This document shows positions 16,601-23,143 of a stretch of 29,619 bases of DNA, in pieces. The translations under genes were made by a program, and so were the position numbers. This DNA comes from Pauljensenia sp902373545. GTDB lineage: Bacteria; Actinomycetota; Actinomycetes; Actinomycetales; Actinomycetaceae. Position 1 is the first letter of the stretch, and each line of letters begins with the position of its first letter. Below the pieces are notes generated by a model that worked only from the letters and a program-made list of their open reading frames with translations, did not search any database and had not been told where the DNA came from. The DNA is taken from contig NZ_JAPWAG010000028.1 of NCBI RefSeq assembly GCF_041432775.1, positions 1 to 29,619 of the forward strand, written 5' to 3'.

Positions 16601-18056
16601 AGACGGTGAAGCGGTAGGGGCCGACCATGGTCGGCTGGTCGCAGGAGTCGCCGGCGGCCTTGGCGTCCTGGGTGGACCAGGTGCAGGGAAGCGTGTCTTC
16701 CCAGCGGAAGTGCAGGACGGTGTTACCAGAGTTCGTGCCGCCGAAGCGCCACTGGGCGAGGTTGCCGCGCGTCTGGTACGCCCAGTCGTTACCGGCCTTC
16801 GTGATCCTGCCGCCCGGCTTGCGCACGGAGAAGCCGTGCGTGATCTCGGAGCTCTTCGAGACGATGGTCGCCGGGTCGTTCATGACCTCGGCGGAGATGG
16901 TCGCCTTGTTGGTGACCGTGTCCGAGGTCGTCACCGCGCCCTCGGGGTACTTCACGGTGATGGTCGACTCGAGCGGGTTCTGCCAGAACCACTTGTCGTA
17001 GGACCAGGTCACGGTGTGGGTCGCCGCGTCGTAGACGCCGCCGTCGGAGGCAGACACGAAAACCGCCTGGGCGGGCAGCGGGTCCACAACCTTGATGTTC
17101 TGGACGCCCACGAAGCCGAGGCCATTGAGGCTGTCGCCTTTCCTGGAGGAGCCGTTCCAGCGGATGCCGACCTTGTTGGGGTTGGTCTGGTCGATCTGCT
17201 GGTAGCCGTAGCGGAGCCTGTAGGTCGTCTCGCCGCCGGCCGCGGGATAGTTGGAGGGATTCGTGGGGCCGCTCTTCTCGATGGCGACGTCGGTGGTGGC
17301 CGTCCACGTGGTGGTGAGCGCCTGCTCGACCGTCTGGGCGTTCGCCGCCCGGAAGGTCACCGTCTGGTTCGTCGTGGAGTTATTCGGCGCGTCATAGTAG
17401 TCGTAGTGCCAGGTGACCTGGATTCGGTCGGACGTGCCGGCGGGCAGCGGGTCTTTCATCTTGAAGATGTAGCGCTGCACGCGGGTGCCGTCCGGGGTCT
17501 TTTCCGTCGAGTTCGTCGTCTTGGTGACGCTGTCGCCGGTGACGGGGACGACCGTGTAGCCGCGCTCGGCGAGCTTGAGGCCGGCCGGCGTGATGGGGCC
17601 GGGCAGCGTGAGCTCAATTTCGGCGCCTTTACAGGGGGTGGTGACCGAGGAGCAGGAGAAGTTGATCGTCGTGATCTGATCGTCGTGGGTGCGCAGGGTC
17701 GGTTCATCGTTGACGACGTTCAGAGCCAGGGTCGCCTGGTCGTCCGCGACTGCGCGGGCGCGCCGCGTGCGGGGCTGATCCTCGGGGGCGACCTCGGCGG
17801 CGGGAGCCTCGGCGCCAGCTTCCGCGGCGGGGGCTTCAACCCCGGCCTCGGCGGCGGGCGCGGCGGCCACCTCAGTATCGGACGAGGCCGTGGTAGCTTC
17901 CTGGGAGGACGCTACGTCAGGCGATTGCGCGCTTTCGTCTGCAGCGCTGGCTCGCATGGCGAGGGGTGTCAGCGACGTGACGAGAAGCGAGAGAGCAGCC
18001 AGACTGGCAGCACCCGCAACGCCCACACGGGCGCGGAACGGACGCAGTCGAGACAT
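10626..18056 (-). CDS. Giant LAXTG-anchored surface protein with DUF11 and SdrD-B-like repeats
   Basis: This 2476-residue secreted, sortase-anchored protein is probably a fibrillar adhesin. It begins with a signal peptide (about 1-38) and a Thr/Ala/Glu-rich segment with EAPAAEAG repeats. A long N-terminal region runs to about 830. DUF11-type domains (TYTLTLTNxGP...ATGV) lie near 839, 1069, 1602 and 2109. SdrD-B/Cna-B-like modules (VGDKVWxDxNxDGIQDADE type) lie near 1192, 1330, 1455, 1712, 1827, 1949, 2212 and 2329. The end is LARTG (2440-2444), a hydrophobic span and KRRRDRED. LAXTG signals suit class E sortases of actinobacteria. The ATG at 18056 has AAGGAGA close upstream. A possible promoter lies about 140 bases upstream, tandem repeats and a terminator follow. 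The ligand is unknown; no sortase gene lies beside it. The opposite strand is also open for 2575 codons, which is a composition artefact. Confidence 0.93.
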   Translation of the reverse strand: MSRLRPFRARVGVAGAASLAALSLLVTSLTPLAMRASAADESAQSPDVASSQEATTASSDTEVAAAPAAEAGVEAPAAEAGAEAPAAEVAPEDQPRTRRARAVADDQATLALNVVNDEPTLRTHDDQITTINFSCSSVTTPCKGAEIELTLPGPITPAGLKLAERGYTVVPVTGDSVTKTTNSTEKTPDGTRVQRYIFKMKDPLPAGTSDRIQVTWHYDYYDAPNNSTTNQTVTFRAANAQTVEQALTTTWTATTDVAIEKSGPTNPSNYPAAGGETTYRLRYGYQQIDQTNPNKVGIRWNGSSRKGDSLNGLGFVGVQNIKVVDPLPAQAVFVSASDGGVYDAATHTVTWSYDKWFWQNPLESTITVKYPEGAVTTSDTVTNKATISAEVMNDPATIVSKSSEITHGFSVRKPGGRITKAGNDWAYQTRGNLAQWRFGGTNSGNTVLHFRWEDTLPCTWSTQDAKAAGDSCDQPTMVGPYRFTVFSKSGYEDNGGWTLEYWTNKGNHETVNYTKTTGLTLPEGEWITRFTIDTDAAPQTNPQAWLHGTIPTNFPNKEPADFASHYNPVFPPERYYNYEASPDYVRFQNCASGTVTDKDSGNVVASNEDMCSWMRVRDEFPSVQAYKSVRTNPVVVGKPATFFINGTAKTKADGGAPTPFTIVDLLPEGFDVDDASAIVPEKRSTLKNPDGTPYDLSKVTVEVEKDFNGTGRTLIRWKVPDPVEGSLYSTFNVNVLATAAAGKNTNDAMAFMPGDGAKATNEDKSLRNTNYCIGSRAVDTFDVNKNGSMTDYVCNAATNFNVATTPSMNIAKEVKGNKNADFVPAGEIAEIDPGADGAYRFTISNAGNTPLTNVVAYDILPYKGDVGVGPAAGQARGSHWKPNLNSTTWAFQSVKEKPGRDPEVTPVPASDITIQYSTVPNPCRGEVLSAGGSMNDAPVGCTQNAWGPAPADLTTITGFRLVMNRDIEVGEKIQFIATMTSPVNANLIAWNSVAMSGGSMLNGKVSYLLPNEAPKVGINVSTDVEVAKTVSRVKMNGDEPVRDANGIPETLQSTEPIMPGDYMLYRITLNNKGPAVASGMTVKEVLPAGVEFVSSETRICQDGATNPCTGTVKADSGFEVLDTDWQAMESGVLNTNLYVGGTETLYVLVKVEPGTEGSTITNTATLGEFDQIDSNKDNNKDSASFKVGGTISGTIYNDKDATWFNDSPTLDSPFEGVTVRLLDVDGNPVKDASGADITATTDANGNYTFTRLPLGSYKVEVVAGEAKVDGADVNLADYKQTYGYGSSTKRSEAGKGKLVTPDPIALTSAAPNATKVDFAFVKPASVGNFVWFDANKDGIQDADEVGVAGVTVTLTDGAGNPVIDLDGNPVKPVTTDANGKYEFTNLMPNVDRIVANAGEENYKVIFTAPAGYSATTSYAAADGEKDSNGADSSVTLTQGQNDETVDFGLVADGTIGDTLFWDVDNNGGSAPSGPDKPLAGVTVTLTYTTPAGVEKTLSTVTDADGHYSFKDLAPGDYVVTVDKASLATVCPECTAQTHAPSGDLTAAEGQELSLTSKVTLNPGAMSNNDQDWAFTGVANTAIVKAIADPAEVPAGGFTPGTSVTYTLTLTNEGPSPATGVVAQDKLPSGVTFVSAQGDGTYDAASGRWDLSTEVIEKDASRTLRITVTVDASAAGSVVTNTATIEKQDQIGDKTPDNSSSVPLTAGYTIAGKLYNDANASFSSDNGESPYAGVTVALLKRDGTPVLDKDGNPVTAVTDAEGKYSFVGLPLGEYSVSVVDPTSGPLEGTKPTEAYTGRYKTTADVTIAEATGSVIDVNFGFVKPASVGDKVWMDVNRDGIQDADEPALPGVTVTLTYEDGSAVTDASGNPVAAVTTDANGKYVFENLLPGGYKVSFQAPAGFEATTSEAGDDRAADSNGATASVTVAQGQTDDTIDFGAVGTGVIGDQLFVDVNQNGGGAPDAGDKVLPGVKVTLTWTGPGGITRTYETTTDADGTYKFENLLPGDYKVSIDPETLQTAEPLLDVLTHSPAGDVENKTVISDATKADSTAFATAMKLTADLTLSGEKNQNLDQDWGFGVSADTAIKKAITDPDEAAQESFEFTPGQRVTYTLTLTNNGPGVATGVTASDQLPAGVAFVSAQGDGSYDSATGVWDLSDAPLAKGDVKTIAITVDITGEGAGTLVTNVARITHQDQVGDDPTNNESSASFKGGFNLGGTIYRDSDASYSKGDDEQRFKGVTVALVSEDGTPVQGAEGKPMTVVTDENGAYQFVGLAPGAYRVVIVDPDKGDLAGLLPTQAYTGRGATQAAVTISDASVQGVDFGMVAPATIGDRVWDDKNANGSDDGEPGIANVTVILTDANGAEVARTTTDANGNYRFTGLIPGTYTVTIEVPDGYAAATTSMTVTVGEGEENLDVDFPLTLIPAPTPSQAHKVLVNRAPALARTGTDATIIAGMATLAAAAGILALATKRRRDREDA

Positions 18057-18456
18057 CGACTTCTCCTTCTTTCGACAGAATATGGACAGGACTTGTGTCC
18101 CAGCCTAGTGAAAGATGAGATAGTTCCACTATGTCTGACAGTTATCGCCTCAACCACAACTACACCGTTGTATTTCGTTGAGATTCCGGGCATTACGGCA
18201 ATATAACAACTTCTCTGAACTCTTGGTCAGCGCCGAAAAACGCCAGCCCGCACCTATTTATCAAATAATCATGGAAACGTCGGCCACCGAGCGCGCAAAT
18301 AATGACCACTAGTGCCGAAACCGGAGGGACAATCCACCACGATTTGAGTGTTACAACTCACATGCGGGGATGTTGTCGGCTGAGCACACGACGTCGCCCC
18401 TCTATCGATGCCCTTGACCGATCGTTGGGTTGATTATCTGCGGGCGCACCCAGACG
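18057..18456. other. Intergenic region upstream of the surface-protein gene
   Basis: These 400 bases hold no credible gene. The part next to the gene is A/T-rich and contains a candidate promoter (separate entry) and the short palindrome TGTCTGACA (18132-18140). TGAGT-GTTACA-ACTCA at about 18345-18360 is a small inverted repeat. Nothing else was recognised. Confidence 0.5.
18200..18229 (-). promoter_or_regulatory. Putative promoter of the surface-protein gene
   Basis: On the minus strand TATATT (18200-18205) is preceded by TGACCA (18224-18229) at 18 bases. Transcription would start near 18193, giving a leader of roughly 137 bases. The -10 box is good; the -35 match is partial. Confidence 0.4.
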
Positions 18457-18462
18457 GCGCGA

Positions 18463-18491
18463 GGGGCGCGCGCCCCCGCCCCGGCCTCGTC
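18463..18491 (-). terminator. Putative terminator of the DUF4418-ABC operon
   Basis: GGGGC-GCGC-GCCCC (18463-18476) forms a short, very G/C-rich hairpin. It is joined to an exact reversed copy of the recurring 14-mer (18478-18491), which ends 5 bases before the ATPase stop codon (18497-18499). No T-run is present, so termination is only inferred. Confidence 0.4.
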
Positions 18492-18496
18492 CCCCG

Positions 18497-19180
18497 CTAG
18501 GACGCATCCTCGCAGGTCAGACGCCCCGCGTCCATCGCGAATGTGCGGTCCGCGTAGCGGCGTGCCTCGGGCTCGTGGGTCACGATGAGGACCCCCGCTC
18601 CCCCGTCGGCCGCCTCACGCAGGAGGCACAGAACGTCGGTCGCGTTACGCGCGTCCAGGCCGGCGGTCGGCTCATCGGCCAGGACGACGCTCGGGGTCAT
18701 GAGGAGCGCGCGGGCCACGGCGACGCGGCGCAGCTCGCCGCCCGACAGCTCATTGGGCCGGGCCTGCGCCAAGTCACCCAGGCCCACGCGGTCCAGCAGT
18801 TCCTCGGCGCGCTCGCGCGGCGGCTCGCCCTTCGCGTAGAGCACGGAGGGCAACAGGACATTCTCGAGGACGCTCAGGCTGCGCAGCGCCGTGTGCCCCT
18901 GCGGGATCAGGCCGATGCGCTCATTGCGCAGGCGCGAGCGCTCCTCGTCACGCATCGCGTACAGGTCCTCGCCGCCCACGGACACGGTGCCCGCGGTGGG
19001 CGGGAGCATCCCAGCAAGCATGGACAGCAGCGTGCTCTTGCCGCTACCCGAGTGCCCGGTGATCACGGTCAGCTGCCCCGCCTCCAGCGCGATGTCGAGC
19101 GGGTGAACGGCCGTGAAGAGGCGGGTTCCCCGACGGCCGCGGGGGAAATCCTTGGTGAGGGAGGTCGCTTCAATGAGCAT
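18497..19180 (-). CDS. ABC transporter ATP-binding protein (MacB/LolD type)
   Basis: This is the ATPase that powers the two FtsX-type permeases encoded directly upstream. The 227-residue protein shows Walker A GHSGSGKST (42-50), a Q-loop glutamine in IPQGH (94), signature LSGGE (145-149), Walker B VVLADEPT (165-172) and the switch His202. These are the features of MacB/LolD/FtsE-like ATPases that drive membrane-to-periplasm mechanical work rather than ordinary import. The ATG at 19180 lies one base after the stop of the preceding permease, in family register; nine extra residues are possible from 19207 but would overlap that gene. It is the last gene of the operon. The substrate is unknown. 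Confidence 0.93.
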   Translation of the reverse strand: MLIEATSLTKDFPRGRRGTRLFTAVHPLDIALEAGQLTVITGHSGSGKSTLLSMLAGMLPPTAGTVSVGGEDLYAMRDEERSRLRNERIGLIPQGHTALRSLSVLENVLLPSVLYAKGEPPRERAEELLDRVGLGDLAQARPNELSGGELRRVAVARALLMTPSVVLADEPTAGLDARNATDVLCLLREAADGGAGVLIVTHEPEARRYADRTFAMDAGRLTCEDAS

Positions 19181-19181
19181 G

Positions 19182-20390
19182 TCACTCGCCTTCCTTGAGT
19201 AGGGCACTGGCGTCCTTCATGTTCAGGGCGCGCAGAGCTATCCACGATGATACGAGGGCGACGAGGCCCATGGCGGCCACGGTCCCCACCGCCAGCCCCG
19301 CGATGACGGGGATGGAGGGGACCAGGAAGCCCAGCCCAATGGTCTGCCGCACGAGGCCCGAGAAGGACACGATGAGGACGCCCGACACGATGATCCCGGC
19401 GCCCGCGCCGACCGCGTTGACCACCACGGCCTCGGACAGAACGATGCGCGAGACCAGGCCCTTGTGGGCACCGACCGCGACGAGCGTGCCAAACTCGCGC
19501 CTACGCTCGACGATCATCATGACGAAAACGAGGGTGACCATCGCCAAGCCCACGCCCCACACGAGGGCGATCAGCGCGGTGATCGTGCGGGACGTAGTCT
19601 CGAGCGATCGGGCGATCCCGCTGACCATCGTCGTCGACGTCGCCACGGACACACCGGGCACGCGCGCCTGGATCTCGGCCGCCACCGCGTCGGCGTCCAC
19701 GCCGGGCGCGACCCTGACCATGACCGAGGAAATGATGTGGCCCGTATCCAGGGTCGTGTACTTGTTGAGCCCCTTGTCCAGCGACGAGTCAATGAGGATC
19801 CGAGCGGTGTCAAAGTTGGCGTACACGGCGTTATCCAGGCTCGATCCGGTGGGCTCGAATTGGGCGACGACGCGCAGCTTGTTGCCAAAGAGCGAGAAGT
19901 TCTCCGGGTTGGCCACGCCCACGTTCGCGCCGACGATCACATCCATCTCGCCGAGGCCCGCCTCCCCGAGCGTGTCGGCGATCCACGGCTGGACGGTGAA
20001 GTCGGTGGCAGGGTCAAAGGCGATGACCTGGTAGCGGCCCGCGCAGCACGAGGCCCGGGCGGTGGCGAGGAACAGCTGGGCGGAGGCGGCCTCCACGCCG
20101 TCGACGGCGGCCACCTGGTCGCGGATGGCCTCGTCCATGTAGAAGTAGGATGGCTCGGTGCTCACCAGGAAGGTCTGCGCGTCGAAGTCGGCGTCGGCCT
20201 GCTCGGGGGTCACCATGATGTCGGCCCCCAGGCGCGACTCGACGGTGCGCAGGCCTCGGTCGATGCCCGAGACGAGCATGGTTCCGCCGAACATGACCAT
20301 CGTCATGAGCGCCGAGAACAGCATGAGGGTCCCCGTGCGCACCGGATATCCGCGCAGGTTCATCCACGGGAGTCGCGCGAGCGAATACAT
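19182..20390 (-). CDS. FtsX/MacB-like ABC permease (second)
   Basis: This 402-residue inner-membrane permease has one N-terminal span (about 20-42), a long extracytoplasmic domain of the MacB periplasmic-core type, and three C-terminal spans from about 270 (ALIALVWGVGLAMVTLVFVM, then two more) with the FtsX-type segment ERRREFGTLVAVGAHKG between them. The outside domain contains an unusual vicinal cysteine pair in SCCAGRYQVIAFDPATDF. The sister permease lacks the pair but has a similar VVGYDPATDF segment. AGGAGGAACAAC precedes the ATG at 20390. It starts 21 bases after the first permease ends. Permease-permease-ATPase trios with such a cysteine pair are reminiscent of the ABC module of the P19-type iron systems (Campylobacter Cj1661-1663), but that link is only a suggestion. 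Confidence 0.9.
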   Translation of the reverse strand: MYSLARLPWMNLRGYPVRTGTLMLFSALMTMVMFGGTMLVSGIDRGLRTVESRLGADIMVTPEQADADFDAQTFLVSTEPSYFYMDEAIRDQVAAVDGVEAASAQLFLATARASCCAGRYQVIAFDPATDFTVQPWIADTLGEAGLGEMDVIVGANVGVANPENFSLFGNKLRVVAQFEPTGSSLDNAVYANFDTARILIDSSLDKGLNKYTTLDTGHIISSVMVRVAPGVDADAVAAEIQARVPGVSVATSTTMVSGIARSLETTSRTITALIALVWGVGLAMVTLVFVMMIVERRREFGTLVAVGAHKGLVSRIVLSEAVVVNAVGAGAGIIVSGVLIVSFSGLVRQTIGLGFLVPSIPVIAGLAVGTVAAMGLVALVSSWIALRALNMKDASALLKEGE

Positions 20391-20411
20391 GTTGTTCCTC
20401 CTGTTGAAGCC

Positions 20412-21602
20412 CTAGATGGGGGCCAGCTTATTACCCTGGGCGCCGCGGGAGACGCGCGCGAGGGCGAGGCGAGTTCCCACGACCCCCGCGCCCACCAGCA
20501 GGGCGACGGTGAGCGCGGCAAGGGGCACGGACCGGCCCGGCGAGGCCAGTGCCGCCAGCGCGGGCGCGTCGCCGACCAGGGGCAGCACGCAGGCACCGAC
20601 GAGGACACCCGCGAGCGCGCCGACGACGTGGACGAGCAGGGATTCGGCCGTCAGGACGCGGGCGATGACGCGCCGCGAGGCGCCGATCGAGCGCCACACG
20701 TAGATCTCGTGGCGGCGTTCGTTCATGAGGGTCAGCTGGGCGAGCATGAGGGCGGCCAGCAGGACCAGCCAGGCGGCGCCGAGGACGCCGAGGACGACCG
20801 CTCGGTGAGCCCGGATGTCCGAGGCCGTGGTGGCCACGGTCAGGTCGGATCGTACGGCGCTGACTTTGCGCACGTAGAGGTTGATCCACTCTGTCACGGC
20901 CTGGACATCTGCCGGGTTAGCCACGCGCACGAGGGCGACCGTGTAGTCCTCGGCGGGGTTCAGGGAGGCGTAGGTGTCCACGCCGGCCTGGGTCGAGGCG
21001 GCGATGACCTGGCTGAGGGTGTCCATGGAGACGAAGACGGCTGCATCCAGGCTGGTGCCGGTGGCCTCCAGGTGAGCGCCCACCGGCCACTGGCGCCCGA
21101 AAATGGTGACGTCGCCGGCGTCCGTGAGGGGGACGGCGGAACCCACGGCGACGGTGCCCGCCTGGGGCGATACTCCCTCGCCCTCGGCGATCCACGGGGA
21201 GATCACAAAGTCGGTCGCTGGGTCGTAGCCGACGACCCACAGGGGATCGTCGCCGTGCGTCTGGTCGGCGATGGTGAGCTGGTAGGAGACGGCTGCGATG
21301 TCCTCGTTGTCGCCCATGCGCGACAGGGCCGATCTGGGCTGGTCGCACAGCGCGGGCGTGCCCAGCATCGTCACGCTCTTTTTGTCGACCTTGTTCAGGC
21401 AGGACGTCGGGTAGACGACGAGGTCGGCGCCAAGCCTGCGCTGGGCAAGGCTGAGCTCGGCGCGCATCCCGTCGAGGGCGACGAGCCCGCCGAAGATGCA
21501 TGCAGCCTGGGCGAGCGCGAGAATGAGGATGATCGCGGCGCGCACCGGGTGTGCGCGCAGGTTCTTGAGGGGAACGAGGCGCAGCGCGAACGCCCGGGTC
21601 AT
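20412..21602 (-). CDS. FtsX/MacB-like ABC permease (first)
   Basis: This 396-residue permease shares the layout of the one that follows it: an N-terminal span (about 19-42), an extracytoplasmic domain (about 45-270), and three C-terminal spans with NERRHEIYVWRSIGASRR between the first two. The outside domain has two cysteines (SCLNKVDKK and ALCDQPRS). The two permeases are clearly related (WVVGYDPATDFVISPWIAEG versus QVIAFDPATDFTVQPWIAD), so they probably arose by duplication and work as a heterodimer. The ATG at 21602 overlaps the stop of the preceding gene (ATGA), with GGAGG six bases upstream. The longer frame to 21752 is shadow of the DUF6273 gene. Confidence 0.9.
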   Translation of the reverse strand: MTRAFALRLVPLKNLRAHPVRAAIILILALAQAACIFGGLVALDGMRAELSLAQRRLGADLVVYPTSCLNKVDKKSVTMLGTPALCDQPRSALSRMGDNEDIAAVSYQLTIADQTHGDDPLWVVGYDPATDFVISPWIAEGEGVSPQAGTVAVGSAVPLTDAGDVTIFGRQWPVGAHLEATGTSLDAAVFVSMDTLSQVIAASTQAGVDTYASLNPAEDYTVALVRVANPADVQAVTEWINLYVRKVSAVRSDLTVATTASDIRAHRAVVLGVLGAAWLVLLAALMLAQLTLMNERRHEIYVWRSIGASRRVIARVLTAESLLVHVVGALAGVLVGACVLPLVGDAPALAALASPGRSVPLAALTVALLVGAGVVGTRLALARVSRGAQGNKLAPI

Positions 21603-22477
21603 TGCCCGCCTCCGCCGGCCTCGGCGCAATCGATCCACAGGGCCGGGCGCACCCCGTAGAGCACGTCGACGTTCGCGCCGCTGGGGAGCGGGGTGCCCGC
21701 GGCGTCGACGTATTGCGCGGCGAAGGGGTAGGTGCCCGGCGAACGCAGCCACCAGTCGGCCGTCCCCTCCTCACTGACGGACAGGGTGCCCGAGGCCGCG
21801 GCCTGGCTGGCGGGTGCCGCGCCGATGTCGGAGCGGGCGGCAGAGGTACTCAGGTAGATGACGCTCTCTTGCTCGCTTAGCGCAAAGACGCGATCCTGCG
21901 TGGGCGCGCCGCCCGCAGCGCCGGTGATGGACTGGTCCGCGTTGTCGTTGAGGACCGAGGGGATGATCCCCTGCTGGGCGGGCGTGAACGCGGCATCGAA
22001 GAAGTCGCCGTTCATCCACGCGCGCAGGTCCGAGTCCGCCCACGTCACGTCCTGGAAGGGCACGTGGTTGTACTGGCGCCCGTCCAACACATCGGCGCTC
22101 AGGACCAGCAGCCTGTCGCCGAAGCGCTCCAGGACGATCCACTGGATCGGCTCGGGGCCGTTGAGCTCATCGCCATCCTGTTCGAAGGACCCGAAGGTCA
22201 CCAGGTCCCCCTTGGCAGCCTTGCGGTAGGGCAGCGCCGGGTCCTTCTCGACGAGGCCCGCCGCGCGCTCCTTCGCGTCCGAGTAACCCGCCAGACCCGT
22301 GAAGATCTCGTAGGCCGCCGTCGTATCCCCGGCCTCGACCAGTCGGACCGCCTCGGCGTAACGCGAGCCGCGGTGATGGTTGTAGCCCAGGAAGGCCGCG
22401 GACAACACGAGGAGAACCGCCGCGAGTGCGACGGCTCCCCTCCTGATGGTTGCCTGGGTCAGGCGCGCGCGTGTCAC
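21599..22477 (-). CDS. Membrane-anchored DUF6273-domain protein
   Basis: This 292-residue protein has basic residues and a membrane span at about 14-31, then an extracytoplasmic domain. A helical, TPR-like stretch (SRYAEAVRLVEAGDTTAAYEI) comes first. A DUF6273-type domain follows, with IQWIVLER, LLVLSADVLDGRQYN, WADSDLRAWMNGDFFDAAF, RVFALSEQE, WWLRSPG and GVRPALWI. The family has no settled function. GTG at 22477 is preferred: it follows the preceding stop by ten bases and gives a clean membrane anchor. The only longer starts are weak and overlap the preceding gene. The stop overlaps the first permease. Its place in the operon suggests a periplasmic or surface partner of the ABC transporter. 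Confidence 0.8.
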   Translation of the reverse strand: MTRARLTQATIRRGAVALAAVLLVLSAAFLGYNHHRGSRYAEAVRLVEAGDTTAAYEIFTGLAGYSDAKERAAGLVEKDPALPYRKAAKGDLVTFGSFEQDGDELNGPEPIQWIVLERFGDRLLVLSADVLDGRQYNHVPFQDVTWADSDLRAWMNGDFFDAAFTPAQQGIIPSVLNDNADQSITGAAGGAPTQDRVFALSEQESVIYLSTSAARSDIGAAPASQAAASGTLSVSEEGTADWWLRSPGTYPFAAQYVDAAGTPLPSGANVDVLYGVRPALWIDCAEAGGGGQ

Positions 22478-22487
22478 CGCCTCGACA

Positions 22488-22904
22488 TCAGGCCTGGGAG
22501 GCCCGGTCCTTCTTGAGCGTGTGAACCAGGGCGGCGACGCCGCCACCGGCAACGAGGACGCTCATGATGCGCACGAAGGGCTGGAACACCGTGTGGCAGC
22601 GCATCGTCTTCATCATGCACAGCGGGCAGATGACGCCGGGGATGAAGAAGACGACGATCGCGCCGATCAGCGACAGGGCCTGGAGGGCCAGGCGCACGCC
22701 CTTGTTCTTGACGAACGCGGCGGTTCCGAAGAACACGACGAGGCCCGCCGCACTGGCGGCCACCGAGTTCTGGCACTGGTGACAGTGCATCCAGGTGCCG
22801 TCCGGCCTGGGCTCGCAAGCGGAGAACACGGTGACCCCGCCGGCGAGGAGCGCAGCACTGAGCGCCGCGGGCACGAGGGGAATAATGATGTCCTTCTTTG
22901 ACAC
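22488..22904 (-). CDS. DUF4418-family four-span membrane protein
   Basis: This 138-residue protein of about four membrane spans is the first gene of the ABC operon. Its conserved feature is a set of cysteines and histidines at the membrane edge: Cys30, WMHCHQCQN (His40, Cys41, His42, Cys44), CPLCMMKTMRCH (Cys93, Cys96, Cys103, His104). These fit the DUF4418 family, whose function is not established. The pattern suggests metal binding or a redox pair; that is inference. The start is GTG at 22904; an AAGGA about a dozen bases upstream is a poor ribosome binding site. The A/T-rich stretch beyond it is the likely operon promoter region. The next gene starts ten bases after its stop. Confidence 0.82.
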   Translation of the reverse strand: MSKKDIIIPLVPAALSAALLAGGVTVFSACEPRPDGTWMHCHQCQNSVAASAAGLVVFFGTAAFVKNKGVRLALQALSLIGAIVVFFIPGVICPLCMMKTMRCHTVFQPFVRIMSVLVAGGGVAALVHTLKKDRASQA

Positions 22905-23143
22905 GGAGATAATTCCTTCGAGACGAACAAGTGTTGACGAGCTTTATAAAAGTATCATAAGCCTAATTTACGCAGGGACACAACGCCTTCAGGCGCTTCT
23001 CCGTACCAGCACGCCCGCGCAGGGCACGCCCCTGCCCGGCGTGTGCACGGCCTATTCCTCCGGCGCAATGCCACCGCCAACGTGCCACTCATCCCGCCAC
23101 TGGACGCCTAAGATTGAGTCATCCCCACCAGTGAGGTGCCATT
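22905..23143. promoter_or_regulatory. Divergent intergenic region with probable promoters
   Basis: This 239-base gap separates the minus-strand DUF4418 operon from the plus-strand L,D-transpeptidase gene. The stretch 22940-22972 is strikingly A/T-rich for this genome and contains TATGAT and TATAAA on the minus strand, candidate -10 boxes for the operon, without a strong -35. TTGACG (22934-22939) lies on the plus strand but lacks a matching -10. The transpeptidase has GAGGTG (23133-23138) five bases before its ATG. Confidence 0.45.

Noticed and set aside
10479..18206. 2575-codon open frame on the plus strand across the whole surface-protein gene
   Set aside because: It mirrors the minus-strand gene, has no recognisable domain, repeats the antisense of the SdrD-B modules and lacks a plausible start. 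The minus strand has a signal peptide, domains, sorting signal and ribosome site. Long antisense frames are normal in high-GC genes.
19464..21659. 731-codon plus-strand frame opposite the two permeases
   Set aside because: Composition-driven antisense frame (His/Gly/Asp-rich); the opposite strand encodes two clear permeases with good ribosome sites.
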